Shown piece after piece: positions 53,752 through 62,947 of a stretch of DNA of 64,000 nucleotides. The stretch's first letter is position 1. Every line of letters starts with the position of its first letter. The DNA is taken from the NCBI GenBank assembly GCA_031291445.1, contig JARLJA010000012.1, positions 1 to 64,000 on the forward strand, in the 5' to 3' direction. Position numbers and translations under genes: made by a program. The notes under the pieces are model-generated. The model made no database searches and had not been told where the DNA came from. It saw only the letters and a list, made by a program, of their open reading frames with translations. The stretch is from Xanthobacteraceae bacterium. Lineage in GTDB: Bacteria > Pseudomonadota > Alphaproteobacteria > Rhizobiales > Xanthobacteraceae.

Positions 53752-54661
53752 GCACCCGCCTTCCGAGCAGGCCGCTCGGCCGCAGCAGCAGGATCGCGAT
53801 CAGGAGCACGTAGGGAAGAAGATCGGCCCATGAACTGAGATAGGTCTGCACGAACATGTAGGATACGCCGTAAATGACGCCGCCGAGCGCGGTGCCGAGC
53901 GGATTGCCGAGCGAGCCCAACACCACGACGACGAACGAGGTCACCGTCGCGTCGACCCCGAAGGCCGGCGTGAACGAGCCGAACATGAAGGGCGCGAACA
54001 CGCCCGAGATCGCGGCAAGGCCGAGACCGATGCCGAAGGCCGCGGCCGATACCCGGTGGACGTCGATGCCGGTGGCCAGCGCCTCGTCGCGACGCGACAT
54101 CACCGCCCGCGTCAGGGTGCCCAGCCGGCTGCGGTAGAGATAGAGGTAGACCAGCGCAATCGCGATCAGGCTGGTGATCGCGGCAGCGAGCCACGGCGCG
54201 GGGAAGGACTGCCCGAGGATCTCGACCGGCCCGCTGTCGACGGTGCCGCCGAACAGCCGCACGCGCAGCGCCGCGAGGCTGCGCCCGAGCTCGCGGCTCG
54301 GCAGCGAGCGCTCGCTGGTGCCGAATCCGATCGTCATCACCGCTTCGATCACCTGGGACAGGCCGAAGAACAGGATGATCGACAGCATCTCGGGGTCCTT
54401 GGCGCGCTGCAGCCGCGGCACCAGCAGCCTATAGAGCACGAGTCCGACCACCAGGAACACCACGAAGGCCAGCGGCACGGCGAACAGTGGATCGAGCGCC
54501 GCCAGCGAAACCACGCCGAAGGCGACGAACGCTCCCAGCATCAGGAAGTCGCCGTGGGCGAGGTTGACGATGCGCATCACCCCGAACACCAGGTTGAGGC
54601 CGATCCCGACCAAGCTGAAATACAGCCCGAACAGGATGCCCGCGATCAGCGGATAGAGCAT
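53741..54661 (-). CDS. livH: LivH-like ABC permease
   Basis: 306 residues, about 8 membrane helices. Family motifs GLNLVFGVMRIVNLAHGDFLMLGAF and MSRRDEALATGIDVHRVSAAAFGIG are clear. It follows the binding-protein gene by 43 bp. Confidence 0.92.
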   Translation of the reverse strand: MLYPLIAGILFGLYFSLVGIGLNLVFGVMRIVNLAHGDFLMLGAFVAFGVVSLAALDPLFAVPLAFVVFLVVGLVLYRLLVPRLQRAKDPEMLSIILFFGLSQVIEAVMTIGFGTSERSLPSRELGRSLAALRVRLFGGTVDSGPVEILGQSFPAPWLAAAITSLIAIALVYLYLYRSRLGTLTRAVMSRRDEALATGIDVHRVSAAAFGIGLGLAAISGVFAPFMFGSFTPAFGVDATVTSFVVVVLGSLGNPLGTALGGVIYGVSYMFVQTYLSSWADLLPYVLLIAILLLRPSGLLGRRVRVA

Positions 54662-54704
54662 CGTCGAAGCCTCCCGGTCACTTTCGCTACGCTCCGGGCA
54701 GGCA

Positions 54705-55952
54705 TCACGGGCGCGGATAGATCGGCTTGCCGTTCGCGACCTCGTGGGGATAGACCGTCACGAACTTGAGGTGGTCGTGCTCGTCGATCTCGAGCTGGCC
54801 GAGCGGCGTCAGTTCGCCGATCTGGCCGCCGGTGTCGTCGAGGGCGAAGGTGCCGTCCAGCGTCTTGAGCTTGCCGGAGAGGCCGAACACCGCGCGGCGC
54901 AGTTCCAGCTGATCGAGGCTGGAGGCTTCCGACAGCGCCTTCTCGATCACCAGCGCCGTGGTGTAGCCCGCCACCGAGTTGAAGCCGAATTCAACCTTGC
55001 CGTCGGAATACTTCTTGTCCCACGCCGCGCGGAACTCGGCCAGCTTCATGCCAAAATCGGGTTCGTAGGCGAGCTGTGACGGCGGCACGTAGGTGAAGAC
55101 GTGCTCGAGCCCCTTGTTGCCGACATTCTTCTCCAGGAGTTCGGTCTCGAGGCCCGGATAGATGCAGAACAGCATCTTGAACTTGATCCCGACGTCCTGG
55201 ACGTTGCGCAGGAAGGCGATGTCGTTGGGGGCGTAGCCGAGATGGATCACGGCGTCGGGCTGTGCGGCGCGGATGTTGTTGATGATGACGGTGTAGCTCG
55301 TGGTCTCGGTCGGCACGCCCTGGTCGTAGACGATCTCGATCGGCGCGCCCGAGTCCTTCAGGAAGTTGCGGACCGCGGTCGCCTGGGTTCCGGTGAATTC
55401 ATTGGTCGAGTACAGCAGCGCGACCTTCTTGATGCCGAGCGCGGGGCCGTCGTGGATCAGGAAGTCGGCCACCGGCTTCGGCCACACGGTGGACACCGGA
55501 TCGGCCATCAGCGCGACGTAAGGGTTGTCCTTGGAGAAGAAGCTGGCGCCGGTGCCGGTCTGGTCGAACAGGAACATCTTGCGGTCGCGCGCGATCGCCA
55601 CCGCCGGCGCGGTCAGCACCGAGCCGGAATCGGCGACGAGAATATCGACCTTGTCCTGGGTGATGAGCTGATTGTAGAGGGTCGACGCGGTCGCGGTGTT
55701 GCTCTGGTCGTCATAGGCCACGAGCTTGATCGGGAGTTTCCTGTCGAAGGCCTTGACGTAGACGCCGCCGTCGGCGTTCTTGGCGTCGACCCAGAGCTTC
55801 AGGCCGCTGTGAACCGGCATCGAAATCGACGCGTAACGCCCGGATGACGCGAAAAGGGTGCCGATCTTGATTTCGCTCGGCGCGTCGGCCGCGGTCGCGC
55901 TCGCGACCAACGCCAGGCTCATGGCGCACGCCGCGCCCGCCCTCTTCAGCAT
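54705..55952 (-). CDS. LivK-like ABC substrate-binding protein
   Basis: 415 residues from ATG 55952, which has GGGGAGAACGTG before it; a GTG one codon upstream is in frame. Signal peptide MLKRAGAACAMSLALVASATA. Peripla_BP_6 fold (IKIGTLFASSGRYASISMPVHSGL). It heads the livHMGF-like operon and is 158 bp downstream of the dehydratase gene, so it may import that enzyme's substrate or precursor. Confidence 0.9.
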   Translation of the reverse strand: MLKRAGAACAMSLALVASATAADAPSEIKIGTLFASSGRYASISMPVHSGLKLWVDAKNADGGVYVKAFDRKLPIKLVAYDDQSNTATASTLYNQLITQDKVDILVADSGSVLTAPAVAIARDRKMFLFDQTGTGASFFSKDNPYVALMADPVSTVWPKPVADFLIHDGPALGIKKVALLYSTNEFTGTQATAVRNFLKDSGAPIEIVYDQGVPTETTSYTVIINNIRAAQPDAVIHLGYAPNDIAFLRNVQDVGIKFKMLFCIYPGLETELLEKNVGNKGLEHVFTYVPPSQLAYEPDFGMKLAEFRAAWDKKYSDGKVEFGFNSVAGYTTALVIEKALSEASSLDQLELRRAVFGLSGKLKTLDGTFALDDTGGQIGELTPLGQLEIDEHDHLKFVTVYPHEVANGKPIYPRP

Positions 55953-56110
55953 CACGTTCTCCCCATTATCTTGCTGGTCTTGCTTGTCCAGCCGGATCGC
56001 GCGGCACTCTACTCCGCCCCCTCAGCGCGATACAAGCCATCTGCCGGCGCCCTTGCCCCGCCCCCCAGGAGCACCGCCATTCATCGCGACCGACGGGTTT
56101 GACGAAGGGA

Positions 56111-57817
56111 TCAGGCGTGGTCCGGGCCGGCGAGGAAATCGAAGTCGCAGCCCTCGTCGGCCTGCAGGATGGTCTGGTCGAACAACCGCGCATAACCGCG
56201 TCGTGGAGCCGCGGCCGGCGGCGTCGCGGCGCACTCGCTCTCGCGCCGGCGCAGCTCGTCGTCGGCGACCAGCAGCTCGATCCGCCGCGCGGGCACGTCG
56301 AGCCGGATGGTGTCGCCGCTCCTGACCAGCGCCAGCGGCCCGCCGACGGCCGCCTCCGGCGTGACGTGCAGCACGATGGTGCCGAAGGCGGTGCCGCTCA
56401 TGCGCGCGTCCGACAGCCGCACCATGTCCTTGACGCCCTGGCTGCCGAGCTTCTTCGGAATCGGCAGGTAGCCCGCCTCCGGCATTCCGGGAGCGCCCTT
56501 GGGACCGGCGTTGCGCAGCACCAGGACATCGTCGGCGGTGACGTCGAGGTCCGGATCGTCGATCCGCCGCGCCAGATCCTCGAGGGAGTCGAAGACGACC
56601 GCGCGGCCGGTATGCTGCAGCAGCCGCGGGCTCGCGGCCGACTGCTTGATCACCGCGCCGCGTGGCGCCAGGTTGCCGAACAGCACCGCCATCGCGCCCT
56701 CGGGCTTGATCGGCCGGCTGCGCGGCCGGATCGCATCCTGCCCCGGCACCTCCTCGGCGTCGCGGACGACGTCGCGCAGCGTGCCACCCGTCACCGTGCG
56801 GGCATCGAGATCGATCAGGTCGCCGAGTTCTTTCAGCAGCGCCGGCATGCCGCCGGCGTGGTGGAAATGCTCCATGTAGTGCACGCCAGAGGGCTTGAGA
56901 TCGACCAGCACCGGGACCTCGCGGCCGAGGCGATCGAATTCGCGAAGATCCACCGAATGAACGGTCCGTCGCGCGATCGCGGTGAGATGGACGAGACCGT
57001 TGCTCGATCCGCCGATCGCCTGCAGCACCACCTGGGCGTTGCGCAGCGCCGCCGGCGTCACGATCTCGCTCGGCCGCGGTCCGCCGGCGACCGCCATCTC
57101 GGCGGCCCGCCGGCCGCAGGCTTCGGCGCAGCGGACCCGCTCGGCGTGGGGCGCCGGAATCGTCGCGCTCATGGGCAGCGACAGTCCCAGGGCCTCGCTG
57201 AGGCAGGCCATGGTGCTGGCGGTTCCCATCACCATGCAGGTTCCGACCGATGGCGCCAGCCGGCCGTTGACCGCGGCGATCTCGTCGTCGCCGATTTCAC
57301 CGGCCCGATAGGCGCTCCACAGCCGGCGGCAGTCGGTGCAGGCGCCGAGCACCTCGCCCTTGTGATGCCCGACCACCATGGGCCCGACCGGCAGCACGAT
57401 GGTGGGCAGATCGACGCTGACCGCCGCCATGATCTGGGCCGGCAGGGTCTTGTCGCAACCGCCGATCACCACCACCGCGTCCATCGGCTGGGCGCGGATC
57501 ATCTCCTCGGTTTCCATCGCCATCAGGTTGCGCAGGTACATCGAGGTCGGGTGCGCGAAGCTCTCGTGAATCGAGATGGTGGGAAACACCATGGGCATGC
57601 CGCCCGCCAGCATCACGCCGCGCTTCACCGCCTCCAGCAGCACCGGCACGTTGCCGTGGCAGGGATTGTAGTCGCTGTAGGTGTTGGTGATGCCGATGAT
57701 CGGTCGGTCGAGGGCGTCGTCCGAATAGCCCATCGCCTTGATGAAGGCCTTGCGCAAGAACAGGGAGAAGCCGTCGTCGCCGTAATTGGTCAGCCCTTTT
57801 CGCAGGCCTTTCGTCAT
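56111..57817 (-). CDS. IlvD/Edd-family dehydratase
   Basis: 568 residues from ATG 57817 after GAGGGAACAGCG; the frame opens at 57937. Fe-S ligands NPCHGN, GGCDKT and GTCMVMGTA are in place, and the C-terminal DARMSGTAFGTIVLHVTPEAA is typical. Members dehydrate dihydroxy acids or aldonic acids. The divergent DapA-like aldolase gene and context argue for a sugar-acid or hydroxy-acid substrate rather than isoleucine/valine synthesis. Confidence 0.9.
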   Translation of the reverse strand: MTKGLRKGLTNYGDDGFSLFLRKAFIKAMGYSDDALDRPIIGITNTYSDYNPCHGNVPVLLEAVKRGVMLAGGMPMVFPTISIHESFAHPTSMYLRNLMAMETEEMIRAQPMDAVVVIGGCDKTLPAQIMAAVSVDLPTIVLPVGPMVVGHHKGEVLGACTDCRRLWSAYRAGEIGDDEIAAVNGRLAPSVGTCMVMGTASTMACLSEALGLSLPMSATIPAPHAERVRCAEACGRRAAEMAVAGGPRPSEIVTPAALRNAQVVLQAIGGSSNGLVHLTAIARRTVHSVDLREFDRLGREVPVLVDLKPSGVHYMEHFHHAGGMPALLKELGDLIDLDARTVTGGTLRDVVRDAEEVPGQDAIRPRSRPIKPEGAMAVLFGNLAPRGAVIKQSAASPRLLQHTGRAVVFDSLEDLARRIDDPDLDVTADDVLVLRNAGPKGAPGMPEAGYLPIPKKLGSQGVKDMVRLSDARMSGTAFGTIVLHVTPEAAVGGPLALVRSGDTIRLDVPARRIELLVADDELRRRESECAATPPAAAPRRGYARLFDQTILQADEGCDFDFLAGPDHA

Positions 57818-57926
57818 CGCTGTTCCCTCGTGCCGGGCGCTGAGCCCGGCGGTGCGGCTGCGCCGTGTGTTCGGCCGGCCGGCGTGATATAGGACCATAT
57901 TTTCCGGTTGTCGACGAGGACCACCC

Positions 57927-58853
57927 ATGAAGCTCAACGAGTCCGCCGCGGGCGTCTATTCCATCGCCGTGACCCCGTTCCAGCCGGACGGGCGGCTCGA
58001 CATGCCGTCGGTCGACCGCATGACCGACTTCTACGTCGGCTGCGGCGCAACCGGACTGACCATTCTCGGCATCCTCGGCGAGGCGCCGAAGCTGAGCGAG
58101 GAGGAGTCGCTGGCAGTCACCAGGGCCGTGGCCAAGCGGGCCGGAGTTCCCGTCATCGTCGGCGTGTCAGCACCCGGCTTTGCGTCGATGCGTTCGCTGG
58201 CGCGCGGCGCCATGGACCTCGGCGCCGCCGGCGTGATGATCGCCCCGCCCCCGCAGTTGCGCACCGACGACCAGATCGTCGCGTACTACGCCCAGGCGGT
58301 GGAGGCGATCGGCGACGACATTCCCTTCGTGATCCAGGATTACCCGCTGACGCTCACCGTGATCATGACCCCGAAGGTGATCCGCCAGATCGTCCAGAAC
58401 CATCCGTCCTGCGTCATGCTCAAGCACGAGGACTGGCCTGGGCTGGAGAAGATCTCGGCGATGCGCGGCTTCGAACAGGACGGATCGATGAAGCGGATCT
58501 CCATCCTGACCGGCAACGGCGCCCTGTTCCTCGATTTCGAAATGGAGCGCGGCGCCGACGGCGCCATGACCGGCTACGCCTTTCCCGAAATGCTGGTCGA
58601 CGTCGTCAGGCTCGCCAAGGCCGGCGAGCGCGACAAGGCCCATGACGTCTTCGACGCCCACCTGCCGCTGGTGCGCTACGAGCAGCAGCCGGGGGTTGGC
58701 CTTGCGGCCCGCAAATACGTGCTGCAGAAGCGCGGCGCCATCGCGTCCGACGCCCAGCGTAAGCCGTCGTCGAGCCTCAGCAAGGCGGCGAAGGCCGAGA
58801 TCGACTACCTCTTGGAGCGCCTGGCGCGGCACGATCCGCGGGCGCGGATCTGA
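57927..58853 (+). CDS. DapA/N-acetylneuraminate-lyase-family aldolase or dehydratase
   Basis: 308 residues, ATG after GAGGACCACCC. TIM-barrel family motifs: GLTILGILGEAPKLSEEE (G-x-x-GE), Tyr in IQDYPL, and Schiff-base Lys in CVMLKHEDWPG. It diverges from the dehydratase gene, 109 bp apart. The pair fits dehydration of a sugar acid to a 2-keto-3-deoxy acid followed by cleavage or further dehydration. Confidence 0.88.
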   Translation: MKLNESAAGVYSIAVTPFQPDGRLDMPSVDRMTDFYVGCGATGLTILGILGEAPKLSEEESLAVTRAVAKRAGVPVIVGVSAPGFASMRSLARGAMDLGAAGVMIAPPPQLRTDDQIVAYYAQAVEAIGDDIPFVIQDYPLTLTVIMTPKVIRQIVQNHPSCVMLKHEDWPGLEKISAMRGFEQDGSMKRISILTGNGALFLDFEMERGADGAMTGYAFPEMLVDVVRLAKAGERDKAHDVFDAHLPLVRYEQQPGVGLAARKYVLQKRGAIASDAQRKPSSSLSKAAKAEIDYLLERLARHDPRARI

Positions 58854-58883
58854 TCCCTCGCGCGTTTCAATCGGCCGTCCTGC

Positions 58884-59963
58884 TCACCGCAGCCGCCCGC
58901 GCGCCGCGACCGGCAGCGTGCCGACGATCTCGTCGCCGCGCACCATCAGTACCTCGTCGACCATGTTGACCACGACGCAGACGTGATTGGGCACGATGCG
59001 CACCACGTCGCCGACCGCGGGACGCTCAGTGCAGCGGGAGAGATCGAGGAAGCCGTGTTCCTCGGCGAGGCGCGCGATCCGCGCTCCGGGATGGTCGAGG
59101 ATCAGACCATGACCGTCGAGACCGCCTTGGTCGGCGGTCAGGACCTTCGACCCGGCATCGAGAATGCCGCGATCGGGTGCGGCGCGGCTCACCACGGTCG
59201 CGTAGACCTGGAGCGCGCAGTCGTCCCAGGACGCGACGCCGGCCGCGACCTGCATGCGGTCGTTGTAGATGTAGGTCCCCGGCCGGTGCTCGGTGGCGCC
59301 CCGCAGCCCGCCGAGGTTCTTCAGGTTCGGCGTGCCGCCGGTCGAGACGATCCGCGGCGTGAGCCCCAATGCGCGCACCCCGGCCGCCGCGTCGTCGAAA
59401 AACCGCTGCGCCTGCGGCCAGCCGTTTTCAGTCGGATAGAACAGGAAGCCGGCAAACTCCAACCCCTGGCGCGCGGCGATAGCCTGCGCCAGCGCTACCG
59501 CCTCGGCCGGCGTCGCGACCCCGGCGCGCTCACGGCCAGTATCGCATTCGATCACGACCGGCAGCGGGCGGCCGGCCAGTTCCGCCGCCAGCGGCAATCC
59601 CGATACCACCACCTCGTTATCGGCGGCCGCCGTGACATCGACGCGCGCGAGCAAGGCGCCGAGGCGGCGGACCTTCTCGTCGCCAAGCAGATTGTAGCTG
59701 ATCAGGATATCGTCGAGGCCGCCGTCCGCCATGACCTCGGCCTCGCCGAGCTTCTGGCAGGTGATGCCCGCCGCGCCGGCGTCGCGCTGCAGGCGGGCCA
59801 GCAACGGGCTCTTGTGGGTCTTGATGTGCGGACGGTTGGCGACGCCAGCGGCGTCGCACGCCGCCTGGATACGGGCGATGTTGCGCTCGACCCGCGTCAT
59901 GTCGACCACGACGGCCGGCGTGCCGTACTCACGCGCGATCCTGGTCGCCAGCGCCGTGGTCAT
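58884..59963 (-). CDS. D-threonine-aldolase-like PLP protein
   Basis: 359 residues from ATG 59963. Alanine-racemase-like barrel with the PLP Lys in RPHIKTHKSP, YPTENGWPQ, and a C-terminal metal site PNHVCVVVN. The family covers D-threonine aldolase, D-3-hydroxyaspartate aldolase and D-serine dehydratase. It lies 13 bp after the dehydrogenase gene in one operon. Confidence 0.87.
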   Translation of the reverse strand: MTTALATRIAREYGTPAVVVDMTRVERNIARIQAACDAAGVANRPHIKTHKSPLLARLQRDAGAAGITCQKLGEAEVMADGGLDDILISYNLLGDEKVRRLGALLARVDVTAAADNEVVVSGLPLAAELAGRPLPVVIECDTGRERAGVATPAEAVALAQAIAARQGLEFAGFLFYPTENGWPQAQRFFDDAAAGVRALGLTPRIVSTGGTPNLKNLGGLRGATEHRPGTYIYNDRMQVAAGVASWDDCALQVYATVVSRAAPDRGILDAGSKVLTADQGGLDGHGLILDHPGARIARLAEEHGFLDLSRCTERPAVGDVVRIVPNHVCVVVNMVDEVLMVRGDEIVGTLPVAARGRLR

Positions 59964-59976
59964 GAGGCCCGGTCCT

Positions 59977-60966
59977 TCACGCGATCGCCTCCGGGTTGAC
60001 GACATTGGCCCGGATCGGCTCGCCGTCGAAGACGCTGAGAATGTTGCGCGCGGTCTGCAGCCCCATGCGATCGAGGGCCTCGCGGGTGACCCCGGCGAGA
60101 TGCGGCGCGGTGATGACGCTGTCGAGGGCAAACAGCGGGTTCTTGGCCGGCGGCGGCTCGCTCTCGAAGACATCGAGGCCCGCGCCGGCGAGCCGGCCGG
60201 CGACCAACGCATCGTAGAGCGCCGCCTCATCGACGATTCCGCCGCGCGCCGTGTTGATGAGGTAGGCGCCCGGCTTCATCCGGGCGAGCCGCGCCGCGTC
60301 GAACAGGCGTAGCGTCTGGGTCGTCTTCGGGCAATGCAGGGTGACGACATCGGCGTCGGGCAGCGCGGCATCGAGATCCGACACGGGTCGACAGCCGGCG
60401 GCCGCGATCTCGTCGGCGGTCTTGAACGGATCATGGACGGCCACCTGCATGTCCATCGCAAGACAGCGTTTCGCCATCCGCGTCCCGATCCGGCCGAAGC
60501 CGACGATGAGGACCGTCTTGCCGTAGAGATCGGAGGGGATCGCCCCCAGCCGGCGGTGCCACGCGCCGGCCTTGACCAGGGAATCGAGCTCCGCGCCACG
60601 CTTGACCAGAGCCAGCATCATGAACAGCGCCGCCTCGGCGACCGAGGGCGAGTTGGCGATCCCGGTGGTCATCAGGGGAACGCCCGCGGCCGTCAGCGCG
60701 GCGACGTCGACCGCGTCATAGCCCACCCCCATCCGTGCGACGACCTCGATGCCACCCGCGGCCGCGATCTCGGGAATGCCGAAGCGCGTCGGGCCGAGCG
60801 CGACGCCGTGCACCGGCGCGTGCCGGCGCAGCAGGCCGTCGAAGTCCGCCGCCGAGATCGCGTTGGGGAAGCGGATCGCCTCGACGTCGTCCCGCTCCGC
60901 CAGCAACGCGAACGCCTCCCGCGGCATGGTTTCGGTGATCAGGAGCCTCTTCCGGTTGGTGCCCAT
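59977..60966 (-). CDS. D-isomer-specific 2-hydroxyacid dehydrogenase
   Basis: 329 residues. NAD site VLIVGFGRIGTRMA, catalytic Arg in NTARGGIVDE, Glu downstream and His in VITAPHLAGVT. Related to SerA and hydroxypyruvate reductases. With the D-threonine-aldolase-like enzyme it could process glyoxylate-, glycolaldehyde- or hydroxypyruvate-type products; the exact substrate is open. Confidence 0.9.
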   Translation of the reverse strand: MGTNRKRLLITETMPREAFALLAERDDVEAIRFPNAISAADFDGLLRRHAPVHGVALGPTRFGIPEIAAAGGIEVVARMGVGYDAVDVAALTAAGVPLMTTGIANSPSVAEAALFMMLALVKRGAELDSLVKAGAWHRRLGAIPSDLYGKTVLIVGFGRIGTRMAKRCLAMDMQVAVHDPFKTADEIAAAGCRPVSDLDAALPDADVVTLHCPKTTQTLRLFDAARLARMKPGAYLINTARGGIVDEAALYDALVAGRLAGAGLDVFESEPPPAKNPLFALDSVITAPHLAGVTREALDRMGLQTARNILSVFDGEPIRANVVNPEAIA

Positions 60967-61045
60967 CGCGCTCCCGTCCCTCGCCCCGGCAGCGTGGCCA
61001 GGGTCGCCTCACTCGGTGGCTCTTACCGCCGGAATGTCCGGCGAG

Positions 61046-61057
61046 GTGTATAAACAC
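61046..61057. promoter_or_regulatory. Palindrome GTGT-ATAA-ACAC
   Basis: Short inverted repeat 79 bp upstream of the dehydrogenase start, in the region shared with pncB. Confidence 0.3.
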
Positions 61058-61078
61058 GCTCCGCCATCCCAGCCATGC

Positions 61079-61092
61079 TGCAATGCATTGCA
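61079..61092. promoter_or_regulatory. Palindrome TGCAATGCATTGCA
   Basis: A perfect 14-bp palindrome, 112 bp upstream of the dehydrogenase gene and 159 bp from pncB. It could be an operator for a LacI- or GntR-type regulator not encoded in this window. Confidence 0.4.
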
Positions 61093-61093
61093 A

Positions 61094-61112
61094 CCCGGCG
61101 CAAGGCGCCGGG
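61094..61112. other. Hairpin CCCGGCGC-AAG-GCGCCGGG
   Basis: A perfect 8-bp GC stem with a 3-nt loop, no T-run, in the intergenic region before pncB. Confidence 0.5.
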
Positions 61113-61251
61113 CTGCGGCGCTGCCCTGCCGCCGGCCAGACGCCGCCACGGCGGTCTGTCCATCCCGGGTGCGGTCGGCTAGACTGTCAAAAATGCACAC
61201 GAACCGGCCCCGGAATGGCCGGTCCCCTCGCCCCGGAAGCAGTCGATTTCG

Positions 61252-62556
61252 ATGACCGTCACTGACATCGCCACCCGAACCTACAACCACGGCTGGCGGC
61301 TCGACCCGATCATTCGCAGCATCCTCGACACCGATTTCTACAAGCTCCTGATGCTGCAGATGATCAGGGAACTGCATCCGAACGTGCACGTCACCTTTTC
61401 CCTGATCAACCGCTCCAAGCACGTGCGTCTGGCCGAGGTCATCGACGAGAGCGACCTGCGCGCCCAGCTCGACCACGCCCGAACCGTCCAGCTCTCCAAG
61501 AAGGAGCTGATCTGGCTCGCCGGCAACAGCTTCTACGGCCGGACCAAGATGTTCTCGCCCGATTTCCTGGCTTGGCTCGCCGAATTCCGGCTGCCCGACT
61601 ACGACCTGCGCAAGGTCGACGGCCAGTACGAGTTGCACTTCGACGGCCCGTGGACCCACACCACGATGTGGGAAATTCCGGCGCTTGCGATCGTCAACGA
61701 ACTGCGCTCGCGGCAGGCCATGAAGGGCCACGGGCGCTTCGCGCTCGACGTGCTCTATGCCCGCGCCAAGGCCAAGCTATGGACCAAGGTGGAGCGCCTG
61801 AAGCCGCTCCAGGGACTGCTGCTGTCGGATTTCGGCACCCGGCGACGCCACGGTTTCCTGTGGCAGCGCTGGTGCGTCGAGGCGGTCAAGGAAGGTCTCG
61901 GACCGTCGTTCACGGGAACTTCCAACGTGCTGCTCGCCATGGACAACGACCTCGAGGCCATCGGCACCAACGCCCACGAACTGCCGATGGTGGCGGCGGC
62001 GCTCGCCGACAGCGACGACGAATTGCGCAAGGCGCCCTATCGCGTGCTCGAGCAATGGAGCAAGAGCTACGGCGGCAACCTGCTGATCGCGCTGCCCGAC
62101 GCCTTCGGCACCAAGGCGTTCCTGCGGGACGCGCCCGACTGGGTCGCCGACTGGACCGGATTTCGCCCCGACAGTTCGCCGCCGATCGCCGGCGGCGAAG
62201 AGATCGTCCGCTGGTGGAAGGAAAAGGGCCGCGATCCGACCAAGAAGATCCTGATTTTCTCGGATGCGATGGATGTCGACACCATCGAGCAAACCCACCG
62301 CCACTTCCTCGGACAGGTGAGAACCAGTTTCGGCTGGGGGACGAATCTGACCAATGACTTCACCGGATGCACGCCCGACGGCGCCGCCGACCTTGACCCG
62401 ATCTCGCTGGTTTGCAAGGTGACCTCCGTCAACGGACGCCCGGCGGTGAAGCTGTCCGACAACACGGAGAAGGCGACCGGCGATCCCGACGAGATCGCCC
62501 GCTATCTCCGCGTTTTCGGCAACGCCGGGCGCATCACCAACGCGGTTCGGGTCTGA
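61252..62556 (+). CDS. pncB: Nicotinate phosphoribosyltransferase
   Basis: 434 residues. It converts nicotinate and PRPP to nicotinate mononucleotide in NAD salvage. Family motifs [27 protein letters not shown] (around the phosphorylated-His region), GTSNVLLAM and [12 protein letters not shown] are present. Confidence 0.96.
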   Translation: MTVTDIATRTYNHGWRLDPIIRSILDTDFYKLLMLQMIRELHPNVHVTFSLINRSKHVRLAEVIDESDLRAQLDHARTVQLSKKELIWLAGNSFYGRTKMFSPDFLAWLAEFRLPDYDLRKVDGQYELHFDGPWTHTTMWEIPALAIVNELRSRQAMKGHGRFALDVLYARAKAKLWTKVERLKPLQGLLLSDFGTRRRHGFLWQRWCVEAVKEGLGPSFTGTSNVLLAMDNDLEAIGTNAHELPMVAAALADSDDELRKAPYRVLEQWSKSYGGNLLIALPDAFGTKAFLRDAPDWVADWTGFRPDSSPPIAGGEEIVRWWKEKGRDPTKKILIFSDAMDVDTIEQTHRHFLGQVRTSFGWGTNLTNDFTGCTPDGAADLDPISLVCKVTSVNGRPAVKLSDNTEKATGDPDEIARYLRVFGNAGRITNAVRV

Positions 62557-62580
62557 CGGTTCTCGATGAGGATATTGAAG

Positions 62581-62937
62581 ATGGTCTTTCGGGCGGCCGC
62601 GTGGCTCACGGTCATCGCGATCATGTTTGTCACCTTGGGCTCGCCCGACTATCGGCCGACCACCGCGATGGCCCATGATCTGGAGCATGCGCTGGCCTTC
62701 GCCACGGTCGGACTGATGTTCGCTCTCGCCTACCCGGCCCATCGCCTGGGCGTGGTCCTCGCGGCCATCCCGGCGATCGGCGTTCTGGAAGCCATGCAGA
62801 TGTGGGTGCCGGGCCGGCACGCGCGTCTGGAGGATTTCGTGGTCAATCTCGCGACGTTCTGGATCGCCTTCGCGGCCGTCAGCCTTGCGCTCGCGCTCGT
62901 CGAGTCCCGCCGCGTCAAGGCAGCCGCGTCATCGTGA
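62581..62937 (+). CDS. VanZ-like small membrane protein
   Basis: 118 residues with four hydrophobic segments. DLEHALAFATVGLMFALA and LEAMQMWVPGRHARLEDFVVNLAT match the VanZ family pattern (acidic-H, E-x-x-Q, PGR, D-x-x-x-N). ATG 62581 has GAGGA 8 bp upstream; ATG 62566 is in frame but lacks a site. Function unknown. It is 24 bp after pncB. Confidence 0.75.
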   Translation: MVFRAAAWLTVIAIMFVTLGSPDYRPTTAMAHDLEHALAFATVGLMFALAYPAHRLGVVLAAIPAIGVLEAMQMWVPGRHARLEDFVVNLATFWIAFAAVSLALALVESRRVKAAASS

Positions 62938-62947
62938 GAGTTCCGGC

